Part shown: positions 46,001 through 53,073 of the stretch, in pieces
How positions within the stretch are numbered: position 1 is the stretch's first letter
Layout: the number at the start of each line of letters is the position of its first letter
Source: Draconibacterium halophilum
GTDB lineage: Bacteria > Bacteroidota > Bacteroidia > Bacteroidales > Prolixibacteraceae
Length of the DNA stretch: 64,000 bases
Assembly: GCF_010448835.1 (NCBI RefSeq)
Contig: NZ_CP048409.1
Span: 2,364,001-2,428,000 of the forward strand
Direction of reading: 5' to 3'
Translations under genes and position numbers: made by a program
The notes under the pieces: generated by a model
Databases searched by the model: none
The model's input: the letters and a program-made list of their open reading frames with translations, nothing else
Told to the model about the DNA's origin: nothing

Positions 46001-46299
46001 ATTCGAGTGGGAGTGCCACCTTCAACCGGAACAGTATAAACTGATGAAACACCGGAACGGTTGGAATTAAAAGCTATGATTTTTCCATCGGGAGAAAAAC
46101 AAGGTTGGCTTTCAACTGCTCCTGTGCTGGTGAGTCGGGTGGTGAGATTCGTTGCCAAATCGCTTACCCAAATGTCGCCTCCATAGGCAAAAGCAACCTG
46201 TGAATCGCTAATTGTTGGTTGACGCAATAATCTGGTTTCCTGCGAAAAAGACAAAAAGCCAATGGCAAGAAACATAATCAGAAGTGCTAATTTTTTCAT
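43042..46299 (-). CDS. Tricorn-like S41 protease, copy 1
   Basis: 1085 residues with signal peptide (MKKLALLIMFLAIGFLSFSQ). WD40-like PD40 propellers at ~25-330 and 330-560 (SPDGKIIAFNSNRSG, SWSPDGKYIAF), an acidic Glu/Asp/Lys linker near 545-585, a PDZ-like domain at ~750-830, and an S41 catalytic domain with the Ser in EKAGSGGDFFPWVF. It should degrade peptides outside the cytoplasm after threading through the propeller. Same architecture as 53074-56316. Confidence 0.9.
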   Translation of the reverse strand: MKKLALLIMFLAIGFLSFSQETRLLRQPTISDSQVAFAYGGDIWVSDLATNLTTRLTSTGAVESQPCFSPDGKIIAFNSNRSGVSSVYTVPVEGGTPTRITWHPSGATVRGWSPDGEKVLYASARETAPSSFARLWTISKNGGPASLLTKQFGNDGSFSPDAKKIVIDRVSRWDVEWRGYRGGQNKPLVILNLEDFSEEFIPNEKTTDIQPLWLGDKIYFISDRDFVANIWSYTPATKQLEQLTKFAGSDVKWLDGKDNRLVFEREGYLHLMNINTKAIKKLSINVIGDFPWAETKWEDVSSSARSASLSPTGKRAIFEARGEIFTVPEEHGDTRNITQSSNVADRAPIWSPKGDQLAWFSDKGGKGYALLIANQNGLEEPKSISIGESKLGWEPTWSPDGKYIAFTDDDVRIRVVNLDEETIETIAIGGNNMERGDMGLTWSPDSKWLAYTKSASNNFRQITIWSLEDKTTHKVTNTFADAFSPAWDKDKNHFYFLASTDLALGSGWANTSSMTANANYSAYVVNLQKNSESPFKLKSDEEEIKEDDDKESAKEEDEKDEKDDAEAEEKDESMKIDFENITERTIPLPIPNRKYRKIVTGAEGNIFIAESVPNQPGFTIQKFILEDREAKEFVSAARSMTISNDGKKMLAKIGSSWKIMSTSGASGKDGKSLKVSLKTKLDRSKEWTQIFEEAWRYERDYFYDPNLHGRDWEVVHERYAPLIPFVKHRADLTYILDQMNGELSVGHSFVMGGDYPDTESNLVGMLGADLVPENEAWKIERIYSTESWNPQLSSPLEEPGLKVTEGNFIVGVNGEEMTATDNPFKFLDGTSGVQTVLHINDKPDFESAWTITVKPIRSENALRQRAWVEDNRRKVDELSDGKLAYIWVPNTGSPGFISFNRYYFAQQNKLGAVIDERFNGGGLLDDYMVDLMTRNLRAGLTNEVPNGKPFRLPAGILGPKALLINEKAGSGGDFFPWVFRQQKAGPLIGSTTWGGLVKSSVHYSLVDGGALTAPDNAVFDPINNEWIAENKGVAPDIEVQQDTKSLEEGKDPQLERAVQEVLKLVQGQGIKEITPPPFPTPAVKK

Positions 46300-46420
46300 A
46301 GTAAATATTTATAATTTGAATGTTATGACGTGTAAATCTTATAAAAGATACATAATAATGATAAAGATTGTTCATTTTAGGGTATTGGTAATTCATATGT
46401 TAGATAAATTACAGTAAGCG

Positions 46421-46700
46421 TTAATTCCTAAAATAATTCGTGCTGTCCGAATAGTTGATGTCGCTTGTGGTGTTCTCAAGAAATTTGATAATTGTTTCGC
46501 CCGCCGTTAATGGGTGTACTTCTCTTTCTTCAGGGAAATAAGGCGAATGTACGGCAGGGATGTAATCATTAATTCCAACGCGCAAAATTTCATCATCGTG
46601 AAGGTAGTTTCCCTATTCATCGAAGATAACAACTTTCCGGTCGGTCTTATCAATCCGTATCCCGGAATAATATAATCGGGAATAGCTAGATGAAAGCACT
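46421..46700 (-). pseudogene. Remnant of a 5'-nucleotidase C-terminal domain
   Basis: Reading the minus strand toward a stop at 46421-46423 gives YYSGIRIDKTDRKVVIFDE, an in-frame TAG at 46613-46615, then GNYLHDDEILRVGINDYIP and, after a few residues, PLTAGETIIKFLENTTSDI. The pattern SGIR..., VGINDYI and GETIIKFLE is that of UshA/5'-nucleotidase C-terminal domains. No catalytic metallophosphatase half is present and the stop lies inside, so it is a relic. Sequence 46700-46876 is leader of the next gene, with TACCTTTG (46793-46800) as possible -7 element. Confidence 0.65.
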
Positions 46701-46876
46701 AATACAAGAAAGTGTTTGTTAACAGATGTTAAAAATTTAGGGGCTGTTTTGATATTGTGTTTCGTATCACTTAACCATAAATTTATATCTTTTACCTTTG
46801 GATTTTAATTATGTTGTTCTTAAATACGGCAGTTGAGTTAATAATTTTTAATTTTAACTGACTGTGAAAAATAATT

Positions 46877-47674
46877 ATGATTTTTAATTCTTCGTTCGAA
46901 AATATTTACCTGATTTTACCATTAATTGGCTTTTTAATCGGACTTTTTGGTACCATGCTTGGTGGAGGGGGAGGTTTTTTCTTTTTACCGGTACTTACAT
47001 TAATTATCGGAGTTCCGGCGCATACGGCTGTTGCTACATCGCTGGCAGCAACCCTGCCAATTGGTTTGGTTGGTTCGTGGGGACACTACCGAAAGGGAAA
47101 TATCGATACGCGAACGGGATGGTTGTTTTGTATAGCCGGAATTGTTGGAGCATTGCTGGGCGCCCGTTTAACAAACTTTATTTCGGGGCCGCAGTTGAAA
47201 TTGTTTTTTGGTGTTTATTCCATACTTATTGCCGTTAATATGCTTGTTACCGAAACACGTAAGAAGAAGGAGAGCCTTGCTGCTGAAAATAATAATAAGT
47301 TAAAGCCAGGCAAGATTGCGAAAGGCTCGTTTTTTGGCTTAACGGCAGGAATGATTTCCGGAACCTTCGGAACCAGTGGAACGGCGCCAATTATTGCCGG
47401 ACTGTTTTCGATGCGTTTGCCCGTTAAACTTGTTGTTGGTACATCGTTGCTGGTGGTTTTGGTGATTACGATATTTGCTGTAGGAGCCCACTTTTTAGTA
47501 GGGAGTATCGACCTTACACTTATTGCTTTTCTTACATCAGGTTCTGTAATTGGTGCCTTTTTGGGCCCTCGCTTGTTTTCTAAAGCTAAGATAGGAAAAT
47601 CAGAAAAAAAAGTGCAATATGTATATGCAGTTGTTGTTGCAGCAATAGGTGTTTTAATGATAGTAAACAGATAG
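46877..47674 (+). CDS. TauE/SafE-family membrane permease
   Basis: 265 residues, about 8 hydrophobic helices, two inverted half-repeats each starting with a Gly-rich helix (GFLIGLFGTMLGGGGGFFF and GLTAGMISGTFGTSGTAPI). Family members export sulfite, sulfonates or other small anions. It is 1 base from the next gene (CdsA-like), so it is cotranscribed with lipid genes; its substrate may be linked to them, but nothing in the sequence shows which. Confidence 0.88.
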   Translation: MIFNSSFENIYLILPLIGFLIGLFGTMLGGGGGFFFLPVLTLIIGVPAHTAVATSLAATLPIGLVGSWGHYRKGNIDTRTGWLFCIAGIVGALLGARLTNFISGPQLKLFFGVYSILIAVNMLVTETRKKKESLAAENNNKLKPGKIAKGSFFGLTAGMISGTFGTSGTAPIIAGLFSMRLPVKLVVGTSLLVVLVITIFAVGAHFLVGSIDLTLIAFLTSGSVIGAFLGPRLFSKAKIGKSEKKVQYVYAVVVAAIGVLMIVNR

Positions 47675-47675
47675 C

Positions 47676-48404
47676 ATGATTTTAACGATATACATTTTTA
47701 TTTTGTCGTATTTTTTGCTTGGTGCAATTGGCTTCTTTTTTATTAACCGGAAAAAGGAAAAAGCAGTGGCCCGAAAAAGCTGGACGAAGTTTATAGCTTA
47801 TTTTTTTATTATCCACATTTTATTTTTTAGCATCACTGTAAAACCAATTTTCTTTCAGGTTTTGGTTGGAGTAATATTGTTAATTGGTGCTTTCGAACTT
47901 TTTGGGCTATATAAAATGGCAGGCTATAAACATTCAGGGTTTGTAATCGTTTCCATTCTTATCTATGTTGTATTAGGGGCAGGATTGTGGATGTTTGGGA
48001 CTATGGATAATAAACTGGTGCTTTTTGCTTTTTTGATCTTATCGATTTTTGATGCGTTTAGCCAGATCTCGGGACAGTTGTGGGGAAAAACGAAAATTGC
48101 ACCAGAAATCAGTCCAAACAAAACCATTGGAGGATCTGTTGGAGGGGCTTTGTTTGCATTGGCGAGCGGTTTTCTTCTTCACGGTTTATACAACAACAAA
48201 TGGTATGTGGTTGCCGGGCTTACACTCGGAATAATCGTATTTGCATTTTTAGGAGACATTGCGGCATCGTTTTATAAAAGAAAATTTGATGTAAAAGATT
48301 ACAGCAATTTAATTCCCGGGCACGGAGGAGTTCTTGATCGTTTTGATAGTTTAATTGCCGGAGGAGCCTGGGTGACATTTTTTTTTCTAATGATTGGTTA
48401 TTAA
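47676..48404 (+). CDS. CdsA-family cytidylyltransferase
   Basis: 242 residues with about 6-7 membrane helices. CdsA signature near the C-terminus: ISPNKTIGGSVGG, GDIAASFYKRKFDVKDYSN, LIPGHGGVLDRFDSL. Makes CDP-activated lipid (CDP-diacylglycerol or similar) from CTP and a lipid phosphate. It is followed by a lipid kinase-like gene, a reductase-like SDR and a CDP-alcohol phosphotransferase. It is shorter than typical CdsA (~265-285), so it may be a paralog for a special lipid rather than the housekeeping enzyme. Confidence 0.88.
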   Translation: MILTIYIFILSYFLLGAIGFFFINRKKEKAVARKSWTKFIAYFFIIHILFFSITVKPIFFQVLVGVILLIGAFELFGLYKMAGYKHSGFVIVSILIYVVLGAGLWMFGTMDNKLVLFAFLILSIFDAFSQISGQLWGKTKIAPEISPNKTIGGSVGGALFALASGFLLHGLYNNKWYVVAGLTLGIIVFAFLGDIAASFYKRKFDVKDYSNLIPGHGGVLDRFDSLIAGGAWVTFFFLMIGY

Positions 48405-48536
48405 CTTGAGCATTTCAGGAGAGTATAATGACAGTTCGATCAATAAAAACAGAAATGAAACTAATCTGGCTATAGCTTTGCTTATTGTAAAGAGAGAGAA
48501 TTGAACGGGGAGAAAACCAGAGGCTAAAATATTTTT

Positions 48537-49211
48537 ATGGGAAATACTATAACGTTGTCAGTAGTATATTTTTTTGCGATAATTTTATTGCTGGCTTTTA
48601 ACGAACTTAACTACAGAAGGCTAAAAATAAAAGGTGAATTTACACGTAAGTTTGCGCACTTTACCGCAACCATTGCAGTGGTTCCGTTTCCATATATCTT
48701 TTCAAGTCATTGGTATGTGTTTGTGTTGGCGCTCATTTTTTTTGCTGCATTGTTTATAACGCAGTTTAGTAAGCAATTGAATTCAATCCACGATATCGAC
48801 CGGAAATCGATTGGAAGTTATCTTTTACCGGCATCCATTTACCTCACCTTTTTAATGTCGGATTTACTGGGTAGTAAATTTATTTTCATATTACCGATGT
48901 TGATTTTGGGGATTTGCGATCCGATGGCAGCCATTGTAGGAATAAGCTTTAAAACGAATAATCACAAAATAAAAGTATTTGGCATTGATACCGGAAAATC
49001 GGTTTTCGGGTCGGGAGCATTTTTAATGACCAGCTTTGTTATTAGTCTGTTAGCCTTATACTTTAATCGTGGTGTTTTCGATTTGAAAACATTTTATATT
49101 GGTATGGCAGTAGCTGTGGTAAGCACGCTGGCCGAGTTGTTTAGCTGGAGAGGATCAGACAATTTAACCATTCCTCTGGGGGCCGCTTTTACACTTTTAC
49201 TTTTAAGGTAA
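48537..49211 (+). CDS. Polyprenol/diacylglycerol kinase-like membrane protein (DGK1/VTE5/SEC59 type)
   Basis: 224 residues, about 6-7 membrane helices. The pattern matches the CTP-dependent kinases of the DGK1/phytol/dolichol kinase group: RKFAHFTATIAVVPFPY near the N-terminus, ICDPMAAIVGISF (D-P-M-A) in the middle, GKSVFGSGAF and a C-terminal ELFSWRGSDNLTIPLGA. It should phosphorylate a lipid alcohol such as diacylglycerol or a prenol. It sits 132 bases after the CdsA-like gene. Substrate not determinable from sequence. Confidence 0.78.
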   Translation: MGNTITLSVVYFFAIILLLAFNELNYRRLKIKGEFTRKFAHFTATIAVVPFPYIFSSHWYVFVLALIFFAALFITQFSKQLNSIHDIDRKSIGSYLLPASIYLTFLMSDLLGSKFIFILPMLILGICDPMAAIVGISFKTNNHKIKVFGIDTGKSVFGSGAFLMTSFVISLLALYFNRGVFDLKTFYIGMAVAVVSTLAELFSWRGSDNLTIPLGAAFTLLLLR

Positions 49212-49345
49212 ATATGTAAAATATATACCGGGAGCTAGCATTTTTAATAAAAAAAGAGTAATTTGTATATAGAAAATCAAATAACAGAGAAAACTGAAAT
49301 AGCTAAGTAGAGACTTGTTAAAGTCTTCGAATCAAATATTACGTC

Positions 49346-50455
49346 ATGAAGAAAATTGTTATAAATGGAGCTAACGGATATGTAGCTTCTAATTTTATTA
49401 ACGAATTATTGTTGGAGAAGCATCAGGTGGTTGCACTCGCACGCAGTAACCAAAAATATACTGCAGAGGAGCGTGTAAAAGCTGCCGTTACTGATATGAA
49501 CAATGGAAAACAAGTTGATTTCACTAACCTTGAAGTTCACGATTATTCGCTATTTGAAGAAAATTTTGCCTTGCAGGATAGCGAATTGAAAACCATTTTT
49601 GGAGGAAACATCGATTACTTTCATTTTGCAGCAAGTTTAAAATTTGATATAAAATCAAAAGAAGAGATCTTTGGAACAAATTTACAGGGAGTAACTAATT
49701 CGATAAATACTTTTCAGAAATTTTCAGCAAAACAATCGCGTTTCTTTTTTGTGAGTACGGCTTATTCGTGTGGTCGGATAGAAGTATCCTTTAAAGAAAA
49801 GTTTTACGAAAATGCTGAAATCGATGCATTCAGGAATTACTACGAGCAATCAAAACGCTATGCTGAAAATGTAATAAAAGATTACATAGACAATAAAGGT
49901 TTAAATGCTTGTATTTTGCGTTTATCGCAAGTGGTTGGAAACAACAAAACTGGTGTTACAAAAACCGATTATGGTATTTTCGATTTCTCGAAGCGAGTAC
50001 AAAAGCTGGCAAAAAAGTATCCAAATAGTGTAATCCGTCTGAAAGTTGACCCCAACTCAACTCAAAATCTTCTACCCATTGATACAGCGGTAACTTACCT
50101 GATGAGTGCAGTAAAAGCTGAGCAGGTTCCTGAAATTTTGAATCTGATAGCCAAAAGCTCGGTGAAAAATAAAGATCTCTTAGGCAGCATAAGCGAACTG
50201 TTACCTATTTCGCTGGTTCCCGATATGACATTGGAAAAAGAGCAGATGAATTCTTTGGAGCGGATAATGGCAATTGGAATGTCGTTTACCGGAGCTTATA
50301 TTGATACAAATATTATATTCGATACAACTAATCTGGATTCAATAGTAGAACAGGATATAAGCGAAGTTTCTGCAGAATCGGTACATCGTATGCTTTCTTA
50401 TTTTCTGAATGGTGATTCAACCGCGAAAGTTAACGGAATAAAAGCTGCTGTATAA
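49346..50455 (+). CDS. NAD(P)-dependent reductase-like SDR (NAD_binding_4 type)
   Basis: 369 residues of extended SDR. NAD loop INGANGYVASNFINELL at 6-22; YFHFAASLKFD; catalytic Ser/Tyr/Lys as FVSTAYSCG and YYEQSKRYAE. The NTFQKFSAKQSRFFFVSTAY layout resembles the fatty acyl-CoA reductase (male sterility) branch rather than sugar epimerases. It may reduce an acyl or ketone group during lipid synthesis. Between a lipid kinase and a CDP-alcohol transferase. Confidence 0.72.
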   Translation: MKKIVINGANGYVASNFINELLLEKHQVVALARSNQKYTAEERVKAAVTDMNNGKQVDFTNLEVHDYSLFEENFALQDSELKTIFGGNIDYFHFAASLKFDIKSKEEIFGTNLQGVTNSINTFQKFSAKQSRFFFVSTAYSCGRIEVSFKEKFYENAEIDAFRNYYEQSKRYAENVIKDYIDNKGLNACILRLSQVVGNNKTGVTKTDYGIFDFSKRVQKLAKKYPNSVIRLKVDPNSTQNLLPIDTAVTYLMSAVKAEQVPEILNLIAKSSVKNKDLLGSISELLPISLVPDMTLEKEQMNSLERIMAIGMSFTGAYIDTNIIFDTTNLDSIVEQDISEVSAESVHRMLSYFLNGDSTAKVNGIKAAV

Positions 50456-50527
50456 AATCTTGCAATTACACAAACTAAATTTTAGGTTTACACCCAATTA
50501 GGTTGAAGCTTAAGTTTTACTATTATT

Positions 50528-51124
50528 ATGAAGAAAATTTATGTACGTGGCGAGAATATTGTTAATCTGCCGAATGCCATTAGTTTATACCGTTTATTAG
50601 CATTTCCCGTAATATTTTATGCTGCCCTTATTGGCAACGAGTCGCTGTTCGTATGGTTGCTTTGCATTAGCCTGGTAAGCGATGTGGCCGACGGAAACCT
50701 GGCACGTTACCTGAAACAGCAAACCCATTTTGGGGCCGCACTCGATAACCTGGCCGATATTTGTACATACGCAATGGCCATTTTAGGTTTATTTGTATTT
50801 AAATGGAACGATATTGAACCGCATAGTTGGTTTTTATTCCTGTTTCTGGGATTGTTTGTAGTCAGTTATATCGTATCGTTTGCACGTTTCGGAAAAATTC
50901 CGGGGTTGCATTTGTACTCTGCAGTTTCGGCCGGATATGTGCAAAGTGTATTCTTTTTTGTACTGTTTGTTTTTGGATTTTATGCATGGTTCTTTTACCT
51001 GGCAGTAGGATGGGGAATTGTAGCGTACATCGAAAAAATATTAGTTCTCTTTAAACTCGATGATATAAAGATTGGGGTAAAGGGGCTCTATTGGTTAATA
51101 AAAGAAGATAAAGAAGCTAAATAA
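50528..51124 (+). CDS. CDP-alcohol phosphatidyltransferase
   Basis: 198 residues, 5-6 membrane helices. Complete catalytic signature D-x2-DG-x2-AR-x8-G-x3-D-x3-D: DVADGNLAR, then GAALDNLAD. Moves a phosphoalcohol group between CMP-activated lipid and an acceptor. Ends the cluster and is followed by a terminator. Which alcohol is used (inositol, glycerol phosphate, other) cannot be told. Confidence 0.88.
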   Translation: MKKIYVRGENIVNLPNAISLYRLLAFPVIFYAALIGNESLFVWLLCISLVSDVADGNLARYLKQQTHFGAALDNLADICTYAMAILGLFVFKWNDIEPHSWFLFLFLGLFVVSYIVSFARFGKIPGLHLYSAVSAGYVQSVFFFVLFVFGFYAWFFYLAVGWGIVAYIEKILVLFKLDDIKIGVKGLYWLIKEDKEAK

Positions 51125-51131
51125 TTATAAC

Positions 51132-51160
51132 GCCACATTCTTTAGGATGTGGCTTTTTTT
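51132..51160 (+). terminator. Terminator of the lipid gene cluster
   Basis: GCCACATTC, loop TTTAG, GATGTGGC and seven T. Confidence 0.85.
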
Positions 51161-51349
51161 TGTGCATAAAAACAGCATTACACTTAATGCTTGTTTTTAG
51201 AAAAGAAACATCGCCTGATGAGTGAGCAAACAATTATAAATTTCCATAAATCGAAAGATGAGCTTTTTTTTTAATGTTTGAGTTGAGTTGTGTAAGTTGC
51301 TGACTGGATGTTCTTTGCACTAGTCGCTGAGACCTTCGCGCTAACTCCG

Positions 51350-51640
51350 GAGTCCTTCGCACCAATCACGGAGTTAAATTTGCAATCTCTATATTACAAT
51401 TCTTTAACTGCGGAGTTAAATTCTTTAACCTTGGAGTTCTTCGCACCAACTGCCGAGTTAAATTTGTAATCTCCGTATTACAATTTTTTAACCGCGGAGA
51501 TAAATTCTTTAACTTTCGAGTGCTTCGCACCAATCGCGGAATTAAATTTGCAATCTCCAGATTACAATTCATCGATCGCGGAGTTATTTTCTCCCCCTTC
51601 GGAGTTCTTCGACCTGTTTAACGTGTTGGTTTCCTTATCT
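51350..51640. repeat. 84-bp tandem repeat, three full units plus partial units
   Basis: Units at 51350-51433, 51434-51517 and 51518-51601, each starting GAGTnCTTCGCACCAA and carrying CGGAGTTAAATT and TCTTTAAC lines; a partial unit precedes (from ~51328) and another follows (from 51602). 84 is divisible by three, and the minus strand has a 68-codon open frame of 28-residue repeats rich in N, L and K, with no signal that it is expressed. The rest of 51161-51805 has nothing recognizable. Confidence 0.85.
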
Positions 51641-51805
51641 TATGCGTTTTTCGAGCTAACTGCGGAGTTAATAATTGCGTTCTTCGCGATTAGTACATTT
51701 CCACCGTTTACTTCCCGGGTGCTTTGATTAAATTTTGCAGTTAAAATCAATGGTTTCATTTACCTTTCACCAGACTAATGGAGTGAATCTAACGATCTGC
51801 TTTTG

Positions 51806-52933
51806 TTACCGATATCGTCTGAAAAAGCTGTCTAGTTCGTCGGTAAGTCGTTTGTAAATAGGCCGCGTAAATTCGATAAACAAATCCTGATGTGCGGGAA
51901 GCGGAATGGCTTTTTGTTGTGTAAGCGCATATTGTTCATCACTCAACGCCTCCTGGTCTCCGGCAAAAATGGCATATTGGTTTACCCAGGTAAAAGAGCC
52001 GGGAATAAGGTTGTCGCGCAATAATTTATCATTCTGAAAATCAACAATCCGGTAATTCAGTCGGCCACCCGAAATAACTTCGTCGGTATAAGTTTTCAGT
52101 TTAGCGCGGTATGTTTTATTCACAAATGTTGAATCGGTAACCGGAATTTTTACTCGTTTGGCGAGGTTTTCTTCTTTTTCATTGCGTGTTAGGTTACCTA
52201 CTGAGAAATCGTAAAATTCCATTCGTACAACAAAGTCAGGATTTAACTCAAAGTTCTCGGCCTGTTGTGGCGAAAAAAAGTTTACAAAGCCATCTGACGG
52301 GAATTTGTTATTTAAGTATTCAAACACCTGATTATAAAAAAACTCGGAACTTAGCTGGTAGGTTTTTGTACGAACGGTAACTGCTTCAACCACCACATTT
52401 ACAGTTGCCAGCTCTTTGGCAATGGCCATTTTTTCATCTACATCTTTGTATCCGGGAATCCACTGGTCAGCTCTTTCAAAATGATCATAAGCAGTTCGGG
52501 CACTTTCGCGAAATTCTTGTTCCAAAAAATGCAAACCTGCCTGGTAACGGTCTTCGGCAGCTTTTTCATGCGCCATATTCAGTTCCGAACTGTATGATTT
52601 CGGATTCGGGAAGATATTACGGGCAGCCGGTGTACTTCTTATCAGGTCGTTCATTCGGTTCACCTGGTTCATAATCGAAATGGTACGTTCCCATTTAAAT
52701 GCTTCGTTTGAAGTGAGGGTTTGGTCAATTTCTTCCTGCGACCACTCAACGGCCATAGGATAGCCCTCTTTTAATACATTTAAAGCTTTGTCGTTGCTTG
52801 GGTTTGATTTTAAACGCTCAACAGCTTTTGAAATCGCCTGATAATAATCGCCACGTTGCAGTGCTTTTTTGCCTGACGAACATGAAAATAATAGTAAGGG
52901 GAGCAGAAATAATAAAAGGTAAGGTTTTCTCAT
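51806..52933 (-). CDS. Lipoprotein with TPR-like N-terminal part, unknown function
   Basis: 375 residues from the ATG at 52933, where a lipoprotein signal starts (MRKPYLLLFLLPLLLFSCSS; Cys18). The mature N-terminal part (~25-170) has TPR-like helices (KKALQRGDYYQAISKAVERL, AGLHFLEQEFRESARTAYDH). The C-terminal part contains VVVEAVTVRTKTYQLSSEFF and FSVGNLTRNEKEENLAKRVK. I do not recognize the full family. Probably inner-leaflet anchored in the outer membrane. Confidence 0.75.
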   Translation of the reverse strand: MRKPYLLLFLLPLLLFSCSSGKKALQRGDYYQAISKAVERLKSNPSNDKALNVLKEGYPMAVEWSQEEIDQTLTSNEAFKWERTISIMNQVNRMNDLIRSTPAARNIFPNPKSYSSELNMAHEKAAEDRYQAGLHFLEQEFRESARTAYDHFERADQWIPGYKDVDEKMAIAKELATVNVVVEAVTVRTKTYQLSSEFFYNQVFEYLNNKFPSDGFVNFFSPQQAENFELNPDFVVRMEFYDFSVGNLTRNEKEENLAKRVKIPVTDSTFVNKTYRAKLKTYTDEVISGGRLNYRIVDFQNDKLLRDNLIPGSFTWVNQYAIFAGDQEALSDEQYALTQQKAIPLPAHQDLFIEFTRPIYKRLTDELDSFFRRYR

Positions 52934-53073
52934 TTTTGTGTAAAAACAGTTTGTAGGGCAAATATAGAATTTTAACAAAAAGGAACGCTGATGACGCGAA
53001 TTTAAATGATTCTTGCAGTTTATGCGAACTTCAATACTAGCTGCATCATCGGCATTCCTTTCTTAAATTTGAT

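Noticed and set aside
51366..51572. 68-codon minus-strand frame in the 84-bp repeat
   Set aside because: It is open because the period is a multiple of three; no start context, signal or neighbouring gene supports expression. Kept as an observation, not as a gene.
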